Shown: positions 16,301-24,375, counted from the stretch's first letter. The stretch: 32,256 nucleotides of DNA from Geoalkalibacter ferrihydriticus DSM 17813 (GCF_000820505.1 NZ_JWJD01000001.1:919593-951848), one strand, 5' to 3'. Made by a program: numbers and translations. Notes: generated from the letters alone by a model not told the origin.

Positions 16301-16518
16301 CCGGCGATGGCGTCTTCGAGCTGATCGGTTATTTCATTGTCGACTTCCTCGGGGCGCGCGTTGTCCCACACCGTGGTCACGGTGACCATGGGATAGTCGA
16401 CATCGGGAAACAGAGACACGCCGAGCCGCGAGAGGCCGATGAGGCCGAAAATCACCAGGGCGGCGACCAGCATGGTCGCGGTCACCGGCCGCTTGATGGA
16501 GATGTGGGACAGGAACAT
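13390..16518 (-). CDS. RND efflux pump, AcrB/HAE1 type inner-membrane transporter
   Basis: The protein has 1042 residues, full length for the family. The N-terminus MFLSHISIKRPVTATMLVAA is typical. The first large periplasmic loop lies at about 35-335, and transmembrane helices 2-6 follow. The proton-relay pair Asp403-Asp404 sits in AVGLVIDDAIVMVENIF, matching Asp407/408 of AcrB. The second periplasmic loop lies at about 560-860 and the last helix cluster precedes a charged tail. It should export drugs, solvents or other amphipathic compounds using the proton gradient. The substrate is not readable from sequence. AAAGGA precedes the start, which lies 11 bases after the membrane-fusion protein gene. 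Last gene of the TetR/TolC/MFP/RND operon. Confidence 0.95.
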   Translation of the reverse strand: MFLSHISIKRPVTATMLVAALVIFGLIGLSRLGVSLFPDVDYPMVTVTTVWDNARPEEVDNEITDQLEDAIAGVSGIKHIISQSMEGRSRITVEFELHKDLDIAAQEVRDKVSARLRRLPSDADVPVVDKLDINAQPIMWLAVTGQRAIEDLTLLANEQVRPILQKIDGVGEVRLGGAREKQVHVRLLRERLAAYGIGVDEVIDAIRRQHVEVPGGKIESAEKEFLIRTVGEFETPEEFNNVIVAHRGGTPVRLGQLGYAEAGRTEDRPAGRFTNRDGVERTAALGITPRSGANEVAIAREVRALLPEIRAGLPEGMAIHVATDTTRFIEQSIDEIKFQLVLGGLAAAFVILLFLQNIRTTIISAIAIPTSIIATFACMYAMGFTMNNMSMLALVLAVGLVIDDAIVMVENIFRHRTALDKGPMLAAYDGSKEIGFAIISTTLAMAGVFLPVAFMGGMIGRFFFEFSVTVAFAIACSTFVALTLVPMLSSRFLKRGSPNLQVFRVFDRVMAWAADFYRRWMRRFLAHRVLVMLMALVALVAGGWMFNILGKEFITEEDQSRFVVRLQTPLSYAVDKTDEVMQRAEERMREIPEISHFFSFTGWGGANRATAFVTLVPKSERERTQREIQTEVRQILRQMPDVRGSATPISPLGGGQRNEDIQFVIQGPDLGEIDRISREVMNRLEETAGYSGITRDLEIGKPEVRVRIDREKAAEAGISARDIATAVGALLGGVDVATYREGGRSYDVRLRLLAEQRVLPTDIERIFLRGGDGTLRDISNFASIEEGVGPSVINRLDRQRSATVYANLEGGKVLGAAMPEVMAIAGEILPEGYTTKFSGAAETFQETGQYILFAFLLAILLTYMVLAAQFESFSQPFAIMMGLPLSFLGAFGLLWIMGNTFNLFSMIGLVLLIGLVTKNGILLIDYTNQLRRKGMDVHDALVEAGATRLRPILMTAISTIAGVLPVAIGFGEGSESRQPMAVAITGGLLSSTFLTLAVLPVMYSYLDQAGRWSLLEKFKGWLIARDEGEKDKPAEKGHGKRI

Positions 16519-16529
16519 AAACGATCCTT

Positions 16530-17636
16530 TTACTGCCGGGGTGTCACGGTTTGTGGAGCGACGCGCATGCCGTCGCGCGCCGCGAACTTGCCTTCGAGGA
16601 TCACCGGCGCGCCAGGCGCCAGATCGCCTTCAAGCACCTGTGCCCAATTGGCGGTGATGCGCCCCAGGCGAATCGGAACACGTCGCGCCAGGTTGTCCTC
16701 TACGGTATATACGTAGGTGTCTTCCTCGGTGCGGATGACGCTCTCCCAGGGCACAGTAAGAGCCTGCTCGAAGACGTCGGTGATCACTTCGACCCGCGCG
16801 AACATGCCGGGACTGAGCAGGCGCTCGGCGTTGTCGATCTGGGCTTTGACCTGAAAGGTGCGTGTGCTGATGTCGATCCGCGGGGCGATAAAGCTGATAA
16901 CACCTTCAAACACTTGCTGCGGATAGGCGGCGACGCGCAGACTGACCCCCTGGCCGAGGGAGAGTTTGGGTTTGAGTGCCTCGGGCACCTGGAAGGAGAT
17001 CTCCAGAGGGTCGAGATCGACCACGCTCACCACCGCATCGCCGGGGCGCAGGTAGTCGCCGACCCCCAGGGTGCGCGCGCCGACCACCCCGGCAAAGGGT
17101 GCGCGAATACGAGTGTCGGCCAAGCGGGTGCGTTCCTGGGCGAGATTGGCCTGCACGCCGTCGATCTGTGAGCGCGTTTCGAGGATTTCCGTTTCGAGGT
17201 TGTCGAATTGCAGTTGCGAAATCAGGTTGCGCTCAACCAGGGGGCGATTGCGCTCCAGGGTGCGAAGCTGGTTGTGCAGGCGTGCGTTGAGTTCGGCCAT
17301 GCGCGCCTGCAGGCTGAGGATGGCGGCTTCGATACGCTCGCTGTCGAGTTGCACCAGCAAATCGCCGCGTGCCACCTCGCGGCCTTCCTGAAATGCGATG
17401 TTGACCACGCGCCCTTCGCTCTCAGCGCGCAGAGTCACGTCCTGGTTTGCCGCCAGGGTACCGACCTGCTCCAGGATCAGTTCAACCCTGCGGGTCTGCG
17501 CTTCGCCGAGTATCACCGGCACCGCAGGTGATTCTTGCCGCACGTCCTGGGTGTCACTGTCGCTGCAGCCGGTCGACAGAACTGCCACAGCGACGAGGAG
17601 CAACAGGGGCAGCCGGATTCGATCAGTTTTGAACAT
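16530..17636 (-). CDS. RND periplasmic adaptor (membrane-fusion) lipoprotein
   Basis: The protein has 368 residues. Lipoprotein signal: MFKTDRIRLPLLLLVAVAVL then STGC with Cys24 lipidated. Then a beta-barrel/lipoyl half (about 45-90), an alpha-hairpin coiled coil (about 95-165), the second lipoyl half with IRAPFAGVVGARTLGVGDYL, and a barrel/membrane-proximal region to the end, the usual HlyD/AcrA order. It links the inner-membrane pump encoded just downstream to the TolC-like channel encoded just upstream. It overlaps the TolC-like gene by 14 bases; AAGGAG lies seven bases before its start. Confidence 0.94.
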   Translation of the reverse strand: MFKTDRIRLPLLLLVAVAVLSTGCSDSDTQDVRQESPAVPVILGEAQTRRVELILEQVGTLAANQDVTLRAESEGRVVNIAFQEGREVARGDLLVQLDSERIEAAILSLQARMAELNARLHNQLRTLERNRPLVERNLISQLQFDNLETEILETRSQIDGVQANLAQERTRLADTRIRAPFAGVVGARTLGVGDYLRPGDAVVSVVDLDPLEISFQVPEALKPKLSLGQGVSLRVAAYPQQVFEGVISFIAPRIDISTRTFQVKAQIDNAERLLSPGMFARVEVITDVFEQALTVPWESVIRTEEDTYVYTVEDNLARRVPIRLGRITANWAQVLEGDLAPGAPVILEGKFAARDGMRVAPQTVTPRQ

Positions 17637-19188
17637 GAACCATCTCCTTCAACGCAGGGTCGTGCAGAATGCCGTGACGTTCGAGGTTGGTCCCCATGGC
17701 GCGGTAGAGACCGGCCAGCCCCTGGTGATAGTCGATCCGCGCATTGGTCTTGCGCACCCGCGCTTCGATGACATTGTCTTGAAAATCAAGAATGCGGAAG
17801 GTGTCCGAGAGCCCTTCTCGCAGCCGCTCCGTTTCCTGGGATAGCGTGGTGTCGGCCAGTTGCTGGAAGCGATCGGCTACCTGCACCCGTTCAAAGCTGC
17901 GTACCACGGCGGTGAGCGCATTGCGGATTTCGGCCTCCATGGTGTTCTCCAGGTCCTTCAGGCCGTAGATGGCCTGCCGCTGTTCATGGCCGGCGCGCCG
18001 ATGCCGTGCTTCGGCGGCGCGGTTGCCCAGGGGGTAGATCAGACGCACTCCGGTGAACCATTCATAGCCGTCGCCCCGGCTCATGCGGTCGAGGGATTGC
18101 CAGTAGTCGCCGCGATTGGGATTGCCTTGGTTGCCGTCGGTAAAGGCGACGGCGCGTTCTTCACCCGAGAGGCCATTGATGCCGAAGGTCGCCTCCAAAT
18201 CAAGGCGCGGCAGTTTCTGGTTGGCAAAAAATTCCAGGCGGATGTTGCGGTCGGTGACCTCGAGTTGTTGGCGCTTGAAATCCGGTCGTGCCGCCAGGGC
18301 CGTGGCCAGTGCTTCATCGGCCTCGGGCCAGTCATGGTCGATGGCCTCCAGGGGGTCGGTGGCGGGCTCGATCATGGCCAGAGGATCGCCGCGACCAATG
18401 GCCAGAAGCTGTCTGAGCCGATGGGCCGCCGCTTCAGCCTGCTGGCGGGCAAACACCACCTGCTCATCGCGCCCGGCAATGGCTGTTTCGGCTTCCTGCA
18501 CCTCGGTGACCGGGACAATGCCCGCTTCGAATCGCTCCCGGTTGGCCTCAAGCAGCTCGCGTGCAAGTTCGCGGGCTTCGATGCGCAGTTGCAGAATCTC
18601 CAGAGTGCGGCTCAGGTCGAAGTAGGCAAGCTCAATCTGCTCAACCAGCCGCTGGGCCTGATCGAGATAGTCGAGACGTGCCTGGCGCAGACGGTTGTCG
18701 GCGAGACGCAGGTCGGTCGTGTTCACCTTGGTGCCGAAATCGCGCAACAGCGGTTGGTTGAGGTCGAGAAAGAGAAAGGAGCGGTACTGGGGATTGAGGC
18801 CTTCCACCGTTGAATTGGTGCTCAGGCGCGCAGTCTCCAGGCTCAGGCGTGCATCCAGGCCGCTATGGAATTCCTTGCTCAGCGAGGCTGCGGCGCCGTG
18901 ATCGCGGCGCCGTGCATAGTCGTCGCCGGCCAGAGCCGAGGCGTTGGGGGTGCGCTGCGAACTGGTGCTGAGCCGTGCCTGGGTCACGGGGTCAAAGCGC
19001 GCATCCTCGGTGATGACGTCCTGTTCGCCGATGGGGATGTTGAGCTGCTCCATGAGCAGGTTGAAGTTGCGCTCCAGGCCGCGCGTCAAAGCCTCCTGCA
19101 AAGACAGGTGCTCCGCGGTGACCTCAGCGGTCGCGGCCAGGCTCGGGCTGCCCAGCAGGATCAACAGAATCGTGAGTATTCGCAGCAT
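17623..19188 (-). CDS. TolC-family outer-membrane efflux protein
   Basis: The protein has 521 residues from the start at 19188, chosen because it opens with an export signal (MLRILTILLILLGSPSLA). A longer frame to 19263 would bury the signal and run into the regulator gene. Two repeats of long helices with beta segments between are seen, with family marks such as LSLQEALTRGLERN near the N-terminus, YRSFLFLDLNQPLLRDFG, and LNALTA-like stretches. It is somewhat longer than E. coli TolC because of an insert around LNGLSGEERAVAFTDGNQ. It should form the trimeric outer-membrane exit duct for the RND pump. It starts 44 bases after the TetR gene and overlaps the adaptor gene. Confidence 0.92.
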   Translation of the reverse strand: MLRILTILLILLGSPSLAATAEVTAEHLSLQEALTRGLERNFNLLMEQLNIPIGEQDVITEDARFDPVTQARLSTSSQRTPNASALAGDDYARRRDHGAAASLSKEFHSGLDARLSLETARLSTNSTVEGLNPQYRSFLFLDLNQPLLRDFGTKVNTTDLRLADNRLRQARLDYLDQAQRLVEQIELAYFDLSRTLEILQLRIEARELARELLEANRERFEAGIVPVTEVQEAETAIAGRDEQVVFARQQAEAAAHRLRQLLAIGRGDPLAMIEPATDPLEAIDHDWPEADEALATALAARPDFKRQQLEVTDRNIRLEFFANQKLPRLDLEATFGINGLSGEERAVAFTDGNQGNPNRGDYWQSLDRMSRGDGYEWFTGVRLIYPLGNRAAEARHRRAGHEQRQAIYGLKDLENTMEAEIRNALTAVVRSFERVQVADRFQQLADTTLSQETERLREGLSDTFRILDFQDNVIEARVRKTNARIDYHQGLAGLYRAMGTNLERHGILHDPALKEMVHVQN

Positions 19189-19232
19189 GAACCAAAATCC
19201 CTGTGTGATGAAAAGGTCAAAACCGCCCGCCT

Positions 19233-19811
19233 TCAGCCGGTCGGATCGAGGGCACGCAGGCAAAAAGCCACCGCCGCCTCGCTGAGATCGGGTACGTCGA
19301 GGGGACTGAGCAGTTGCTGGCGGGTCAATCCGGAGAGCAGTCCGCGCAGCAGCAAGGCAGTGGCCCCGGGGTCGCCGACCTGCAAGGAGCCATCGCGGGC
19401 GCCGCGGGCCAGACAGTCCTGCAAGAGCGCAATCATGCGCAATATTTGCTCTCTGACCAGGATGCGTTGCGGGCAGTCGTCCCGCAGCAGATGGCAGGGA
19501 AAATCGCGGATCAGCACCAGCAGTTGTTGGGTGTTGTCGCCGAGAAAACGAAAGTGAAAGCGCAGCATCTTCTCAAGGGTGATCCGACCGCTTTCGGCAG
19601 CGTCCAGGGCCTTTTCCAGTCCCGCCAGATAGGGAGTCATGATGTCCGTGAAAACTTCCAGCAGTACCCCCTCTTTGGATTTGAAGTGATAGAACAGGGT
19701 GCCCTGAGCGACGCCGGCGCGCGCGGCTATTTCGGCGGTGCAGGTTTCGTTGAAACCTTTTTCGGCAAAGAGATCGGTCGCTGCGAGGAGGATGGCGCTT
19801 TTGCGTGACAT
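19233..19811 (-). CDS. TetR/AcrR-family repressor of the efflux operon
   Basis: The protein has 192 residues. The N-terminal helix-turn-helix at about 3-50 (AATDLFAEKGFNETCTAEIAARAG, then VAQGTLFYHFKSKEGVL) is standard for TetR regulators. The rest is a helical ligand-binding and dimer domain with no recognisable ligand. It is the first gene of the efflux operon, with the pump genes following on the same strand, so it most likely represses its own operon until the pump substrate binds. A 22-base palindrome at 19826-19847 overlaps its promoter 15 bases before the start codon and is the obvious operator. Confidence 0.93.
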   Translation of the reverse strand: MSRKSAILLAATDLFAEKGFNETCTAEIAARAGVAQGTLFYHFKSKEGVLLEVFTDIMTPYLAGLEKALDAAESGRITLEKMLRFHFRFLGDNTQQLLVLIRDFPCHLLRDDCPQRILVREQILRMIALLQDCLARGARDGSLQVGDPGATALLLRGLLSGLTRQQLLSPLDVPDLSEAAVAFCLRALDPTG

Positions 19812-19825
19812 GAGGGGCCTCTTGG

Positions 19826-19847
19826 ACTGAGTGACTGGTCAGTCAGT
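19826..19847. promoter_or_regulatory. TetR-type operator palindrome
   Basis: The sequence fits ACTGA-N-TGAC-N2-GTCA-N-TCAGT, with nine complementary pairs in 22 bases. It overlaps the -10 element (19845-19850) of the efflux operon promoter. Confidence 0.8.
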
Positions 19848-19874
19848 ATGGTGAATGGATACCGTTCCTGTCAA
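19845..19874 (-). promoter_or_regulatory. Promoter of the efflux operon
   Basis: On the minus strand TTGACA (19874-19869) and CATACT (19850-19845) are separated by 18 bases. The operator palindrome begins inside the -10 element and runs past the likely transcription start, fitting simple repression. Confidence 0.75.
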
Positions 19875-19892
19875 CAATTTCCGGTCCGCCGA

Positions 19893-19924
19893 TAAAAAAA
19901 GCCCGCCTCTCTATAGAGGCGGGC
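19893..19924 (-). terminator. Intrinsic terminator after speA
   Basis: GCCCGCCTCT (19901-19910) and AGAGGCGGGC (19915-19924) form a 10-base stem with a four-base loop. On the minus strand a seven-base T-run follows directly. Confidence 0.92.
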
Positions 19925-19950
19925 CCTGAGAATTGCCGGCACAGAGCGGC

Positions 19951-21873
19951 TCAGGCGTCGGTTTCGTAATAGGTGTAGCCGCGCAGGCTGGCAGAGAAGC
20001 GTTCGAGAATCTCCTGGCGCTCGCGCACGCTGATGGCGCCACGGCGCACCGCCTTTTCCGCGGTATCGCGAAAACGCTCGAAGATGTCTTTGGGATTGTA
20101 CTGCACGTAGCCGAGAATATCGGCGATGCTGTCCCCCTGGATTTCGCGGGTGACATCGAAGCTGCCGTCCTCATTGACACGAATGCTCACGACGTTGGTG
20201 TCGCCGAAGAGGTTGTGCAGATCGCCCAGGGTTTCCTGGTAAGCGCCGACCAGAAAAGCGCCGAGATAGTAATCTTCATCAGCCTTGATGGGGTGCAGGG
20301 GCAGGGTGTTGCGGGTGCCGTGAAGGTCGATGAAATGGTCGATGCGCCCGTCGCTGTCGCAGGTGATATCGGCGATGATGGCTTCGCGCGTCGGTCGTTC
20401 GTTGAGGCGGTGAATGGGCATCACGGGAAACACCTGATCGATGGCCCAGGCGTCGGGCAGCGACTGGAAGATGCTCAGGTTGCCGTAATAGATATCGGCC
20501 AACTGCTCACGCAGGCCTTCGAGTTCCGGCGGCATTTCGTCGGCATCTTCGAGGGAGACCACGATGCGCCGGAAGATTTCCAGCACCAGGTTTTCCGCCA
20601 GGGCGCGCGACCGCAGAGAAATCTGGCCGCGCTTGAACAGTTCGCGAATTTCATCGCGATAAAAAACCGTGTTGTTGTAGCTTTGCTGGATTTTGGCGGG
20701 TTTGAAGCGCTCCAGCACGCTGTACAGGCTGTGGACCAGGGTGTGCTCTTCTTCTGCCGGGGCCTGTTCCAGAGGTGCGGGTTCGAAGTAGGTGACATCG
20801 AAAATGTTGAACAACAACAGCGAATAATAGGCGACCGTGGAACGCCCCGACTCGGTGACGATGGTCGGGTGGGCGACTTCCTGGGCGTCGAGACTCTGCA
20901 TGATGACCTCGACGACGTCGGCGCAGTATTCATCCATGCTGTAGTTCATGGACAGTACGTTGTTGGTTTTTGAGCCAAGATAGTCGACCGCGAGACCGCC
21001 CCCGAGGTCGAGAAAGCCCATGGGCGCGCCTTCCTGCACCAGGTTGATGTAATAACGGCAGGCTTCCATGACCGCCTGGCGGATATCGCGGATGTTGGGA
21101 ATCTGCGAGCCCAGATGGCAGTGCAGCAGTTGCAGGCAGTCGAGGAGGTTGTGTTCCTTGAGGGCATCGACGATCTCGATGAGCTGGCTGGTACTTAAGC
21201 CGAAAATGCTGCGATCGCCGCTGGTCTTGTTCCAGTGACCGCCGACGGTGGTGGCCAGCTTGGCGCGCACACCGATCAACGGGCGGATGCCCAGGGCGTG
21301 GCTGCGCTCAAGGATGATGGGCAACTCCGTCGGAGTTTCGATGACGAACACGCAGCGGTAGCCGAGCTTGCGCGCGCGCAGGCCGAGATCGATAAATTCG
21401 GGATCCTTGTAGCCGTTGCACACGATCAGCCCTTCGCTGCCGGCGAGGGCCGAAAGCGCGACGATGAGTTCAGCTTTACTGCCCGCTTCCAGCCCGTGGT
21501 TGTAACGCGCGCCGAAGCGGGCGATTTCCTCGATGACGTTGCGCTGCTGGTTGACCTTGATGGGAAAGACCCCCTGGTAGATGCCGCGGTATCCCTGTTG
21601 CGCGATGGCGGCGCGAAAGGATTCGTTGAGCAGGGCGATCTGGCTGTCGAGCAGGTTTTCGATACGCAGCAGCACGGGCATCTGCAAGTCGCGCTGGTTG
21701 ACGCCGGCGACAATATCCATGAGCGACACGCGAACATCGCCGGAGGGAAAAGCCACCTTGACGGCGACATCACCCTTTTCCGTCACATCGAAATAGCCGG
21801 CGCTCCAATCATGGATGCGGTACAGCCGCGCGGAATCTTCATGGGTCCAGGAAGGGGCGGTTTTGGGGGTCAT
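19951..21873 (-). CDS. speA: Biosynthetic arginine decarboxylase, PLP type
   Basis: The protein has 640 residues, normal for SpeA. The start at 21873 is chosen because AAGGAGAG precedes it; a longer frame adds only a basic stretch. PLP is held by the lysine of FPIKVNQQ (about residue 106). The barrel domain carries the conserved RPLIGVRAKL, HFHLG-like LLHCHLGSQIPN and DLGGGLAVDY segments. The C-terminal domain contains MPIHRLNERPTREAIIADITCDSDG, including the active-site Cys. It converts arginine to agmatine, a route to putrescine. No agmatinase or agmatine deiminase is in the window. It is probably cotranscribed with the MscS gene 52 bases upstream and the pyruvoyl arginine decarboxylase before that; a strong terminator follows. 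Confidence 0.95.
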   Translation of the reverse strand: MTPKTAPSWTHEDSARLYRIHDWSAGYFDVTEKGDVAVKVAFPSGDVRVSLMDIVAGVNQRDLQMPVLLRIENLLDSQIALLNESFRAAIAQQGYRGIYQGVFPIKVNQQRNVIEEIARFGARYNHGLEAGSKAELIVALSALAGSEGLIVCNGYKDPEFIDLGLRARKLGYRCVFVIETPTELPIILERSHALGIRPLIGVRAKLATTVGGHWNKTSGDRSIFGLSTSQLIEIVDALKEHNLLDCLQLLHCHLGSQIPNIRDIRQAVMEACRYYINLVQEGAPMGFLDLGGGLAVDYLGSKTNNVLSMNYSMDEYCADVVEVIMQSLDAQEVAHPTIVTESGRSTVAYYSLLLFNIFDVTYFEPAPLEQAPAEEEHTLVHSLYSVLERFKPAKIQQSYNNTVFYRDEIRELFKRGQISLRSRALAENLVLEIFRRIVVSLEDADEMPPELEGLREQLADIYYGNLSIFQSLPDAWAIDQVFPVMPIHRLNERPTREAIIADITCDSDGRIDHFIDLHGTRNTLPLHPIKADEDYYLGAFLVGAYQETLGDLHNLFGDTNVVSIRVNEDGSFDVTREIQGDSIADILGYVQYNPKDIFERFRDTAEKAVRRGAISVRERQEILERFSASLRGYTYYETDA

Positions 21874-21925
21874 GGGCAAAGCTCTCCTTCGGCGCGGGCC
21901 GGCCCGCATTGCCGGATACTATGGA

Positions 21926-22753
21926 TTAAGCGGCGGCGTCGCCGCCTTTGACCTGATAGAGATGGACGTCGCGCTGCGGGAAGGGAATGGAGATATCTTC
22001 CGCGTCGAAGCGCTCCTTGATGGTTTTGTTGAGATGGAAAAACAGGGGCCAGTAATCGCCCGATTTCACCCAGGGGCGTACCGCGAAATCGATACTGCTT
22101 TCGCCCAGGGCCAAGACCTCGATGGTTGGCGCCGGCTCTTCGAGCACGCGCTCGTCCTGGCTCAAAATGTCTTTGAGAACGGCCTTGACCTTGTTCAGGT
22201 CGTCATTGTAGCTGACTCCCACCACCAGATCGACGCGCCGGGTTTCTTTGGCCGAAAAGTTGGTGATGCTGCCGTTGGTGATCTGGTTGTTGGGGATGAT
22301 GATTTGTTTGTTGTCGGGGGTACGCATCCTGGTGGTGAAGATCTCAATATCCTCAACGGTTCCCATGGTCCCGCCGGCGTCGATGAAGTCACCGACTTTG
22401 AAAGGTTTGAAGATGATCATCAGGATGCCGGCGGCAAAGTTGGCCAGCGAACCCTGCAAGGCCAGGCCGATGGCCAGACCCGCGGCACCGAGAATGGCGA
22501 TGAATGAGGTGGTTTGGATGCCGAGTTGATTGAGAGAGGCGATGATCACCATCACCATGAGCAGAGCGTAGGTCATGTTGCCGGCGAAGGACACCAGGGT
22601 CTCTTCAACCTTGGCCCGCCGCATGCCGGCGCGCAGGGAATTGCGCAACACACGCGCCAGAATGCGACCGATGATGAAGATCACGATGGCCATGAGGGCC
22701 ATCAGACCCCATGCCTGGACCAGTTCGATGAGTTTATCCGTCGAAAATTCCAT
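21926..22753 (-). CDS. MscS-family mechanosensitive channel
   Basis: The protein has 275 residues, about the size of E. coli MscS. Three transmembrane helices lie at about 12-35, 57-78 and 83-115. The third, pore-lining, helix has the glycine/alanine pattern AAGLAIGLALQGSLANFAAG, followed by the PFKVGD turn into the beta domain. The cytoplasmic part has the family marks IPNNQITNGSITNFS and RRVDL. It opens on membrane tension to release solutes during osmotic downshock. AGGAG lies eight bases before the chosen ATG; an ATG five bases earlier is out of frame. It sits between two arginine decarboxylase genes on the same strand, an uncommon placing. Confidence 0.93.
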   Translation of the reverse strand: MEFSTDKLIELVQAWGLMALMAIVIFIIGRILARVLRNSLRAGMRRAKVEETLVSFAGNMTYALLMVMVIIASLNQLGIQTTSFIAILGAAGLAIGLALQGSLANFAAGILMIIFKPFKVGDFIDAGGTMGTVEDIEIFTTRMRTPDNKQIIIPNNQITNGSITNFSAKETRRVDLVVGVSYNDDLNKVKAVLKDILSQDERVLEEPAPTIEVLALGESSIDFAVRPWVKSGDYWPLFFHLNKTIKERFDAEDISIPFPQRDVHLYQVKGGDAAA

Positions 22754-22839
22754 TCCATTTTCTCCTGGAAGCTTTGGGAAAACCTGACCGTCGAAGACGA
22801 ATCCTCCGGCGGGAGTTGCCCGTTAAGAGAATGAGAAAT

Positions 22840-23307
22840 TTATGCGTTCCATAGCACCACGGCGGCAAAGGCGCTGCCGATTTTTTCCACGCGGTGCTGA
22901 ACGGCAAGGGAGCGGATTTCGCGAATATCCAGCCCGCGCAGGCGCATGGCTTCTTCGGCCATGCGGCGCACGATGGCTTCGATGTCTTCCTTGTGGCCGC
23001 GCGCGGAATATTCCATGATCACCCCGGGCTGCGCGGCATCGGCGGGATAGGCGACCGCCACGGCTGCGGAAATCACCTCGCCGGGCATCTCCGAGGTGAT
23101 GGCGGCGTAGGCCGCCGGCACCAGCGCCCCGGAGGGCAGCACGGCGGGCGCGGAAAAACGGCAGGCCGGAGGCAGAACGGAGCTGATTTTAAGCAGGTTG
23201 GCGTGGCCGAGGCCGGCCGTCAGCAGGGCAGCGTCCAGGGAATTGAGCCGGGTGGGGGCTTCGGCGGAACCACAGGTGAAAAAGTGAAGGTTCGGCGTAG
23301 TGAACAT
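22840..23307 (-). CDS. Pyruvoyl-dependent arginine decarboxylase
   Basis: The protein has 155 residues. The NLLKISSVLPPAC segment is the self-cleavage site of the family: Ser42-Ser43 would be split, turning Ser43 into the pyruvoyl cofactor of the larger chain. Other marks are FFTCGSA near the N-terminus, SLDAALLTAGL, GVIMEYSARGHKED, and VEKIGSAFAAVVLW at the end. Like SpeA it makes agmatine from arginine but is unrelated in fold and cofactor. AAGGAG lies eight bases before the start. A plausible promoter lies at 23362-23390. It is the first gene of a probable three-gene unit with the MscS gene (86 bases on) and speA. Confidence 0.9.
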   Translation of the reverse strand: MFTTPNLHFFTCGSAEAPTRLNSLDAALLTAGLGHANLLKISSVLPPACRFSAPAVLPSGALVPAAYAAITSEMPGEVISAAVAVAYPADAAQPGVIMEYSARGHKEDIEAIVRRMAEEAMRLRGLDIREIRSLAVQHRVEKIGSAFAAVVLWNA

Positions 23308-23361
23308 AGGGTCGGCTCCTTCTGGGAACAGACTGGGGTTGCAAGGGCGGCAGAACCAGAC

Positions 23362-23390
23362 TTTCTACGACGACGGCCCGCGGAAGTCAA
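23362..23390 (-). promoter_or_regulatory. Candidate promoter of the arginine decarboxylase operon
   Basis: On the minus strand TTGACT (23390-23385), 17 bases, then TAGAAA (23367-23362). The spacing is ideal and each element is close to consensus. Confidence 0.5.
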
Positions 23391-23428
23391 CAGAAAATGG
23401 CGGCCGTCTTGGATCGACGTGCAAGGAC

Positions 23429-23457
23429 TTGACTTCGCTGACCATCGCGGTTTTACT
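23429..23457 (+). promoter_or_regulatory. Candidate promoter of proC
   Basis: TTGACT (23429-23434), 17 bases, then TTTACT (23452-23457), about 54 bases before the proC start codon. Confidence 0.5.
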
Positions 23458-23510
23458 CAAAAACCATACACCCCTCACTTCTCGATTCAACCCAGAAAGG
23501 AAAAAACCCT

Positions 23511-24320
23511 ATGCAACCGGACAGGATCGGCTTTATCGGCGGCGGCAATATGGCCGAAGCCCTGCTCAAGGGGCTGACGGCGGGCACCTTCCCCGCGGAG
23601 CGCATCCTGGTAGCGGAGCCGCGCGAATCGCAGCGCCGCGCCCTGGAAAAAAAATACGGGGTCCGGGTGAGCGACGACAACCTTGAGGTTGCCCGGACGT
23701 GCGATGTTCTGATCCTCGCTGTCAAACCGCAACTGCTTGATGAGGTTCTGCCGCCCCTGGCCATGGCCGTGGGCAGCAAGACGCTGCTGCTGAGCATTCT
23801 TGCCGGTGTTACGACGGCCGCCCTTGAGGCCTGCTTCGATGGTTCGCCGCGGGTGGTGCGGGCCATGCCCAATACCCCCGCGCTGGTCGGGATAGGGGCG
23901 GCGGCGCTGTGCGCGGGACGTTATGCCACCCCGGATGATCTTTTGCTCAGCGAGCGTTTACTGGAATGTGTCGGCATGGTGCGGGTCGTTTCCGAAAAAG
24001 AAATGGATGCCGTCACGGGACTCTCGGGTTCGGGGCCCGCTTATGTCTATACTTTCATCGAGGCGCTGGCCGACGCCGGCGTCGAGCAGGGCCTGTCGCG
24101 TGAAGCGGCCCTGGCGCTGGCCGCGCAGACCGTGCACGGCGCCGCGCGCATGGTCCTCGAAACGGGCGAGCATCCCGCTCAGTTGCGTGACCGTGTGTGC
24201 AGTCCCGGTGGGACCACCATCGCCGGGGTCGCGGCCCTGGAAGAAGGCGGCTTGCGCGCCGCCCTGTTCGATGCGGTGCGCCGCGCCACCCGCCGCTCCC
24301 GGGAGTTGGGGGGAGGCTAA
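23511..24320 (+). CDS. proC: Pyrroline-5-carboxylate reductase
   Basis: The protein has 269 residues, typical for ProC. The N-terminal NAD(P)-binding fold opens with IGFIGGGNMAEALLKGL. Then ILAVKPQ, RVVRAMPNTPALVGIG, the substrate-site stretch AVTGLSGSGPAYVYTFIEAL, and the C-terminal DRVCSPGGTTIAGVAALEEGG complete the family marks. It carries out the last step of proline synthesis in the cytoplasm. AAAGGA lies nine bases before the start. It diverges from the arginine decarboxylase operon and ends in a shared terminator facing the PilB-like gene. Confidence 0.97.
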   Translation: MQPDRIGFIGGGNMAEALLKGLTAGTFPAERILVAEPRESQRRALEKKYGVRVSDDNLEVARTCDVLILAVKPQLLDEVLPPLAMAVGSKTLLLSILAGVTTAALEACFDGSPRVVRAMPNTPALVGIGAAALCAGRYATPDDLLLSERLLECVGMVRVVSEKEMDAVTGLSGSGPAYVYTFIEALADAGVEQGLSREAALALAAQTVHGAARMVLETGEHPAQLRDRVCSPGGTTIAGVAALEEGGLRAALFDAVRRATRRSRELGGG

Positions 24321-24341
24321 AGGGGGAAAGAGAACATAAGC

Positions 24342-24371
24342 AAAGGGGCGGCCGATGACGGCCGCCCCTTT
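24342..24371. terminator. Two-way terminator between proC and the PilB-like gene
   Basis: AAAGGGGCGGCC (24342-24353) and GGCCGCCCCTTT (24360-24371) are perfect 12-base arms with a six-base loop. It lies between the converging stop codons at 24320 (+) and 24376 (-). The T-tracts are only three long, so it may act partly as a hairpin stabiliser. Confidence 0.75.
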
Positions 24372-24375
24372 GTCG

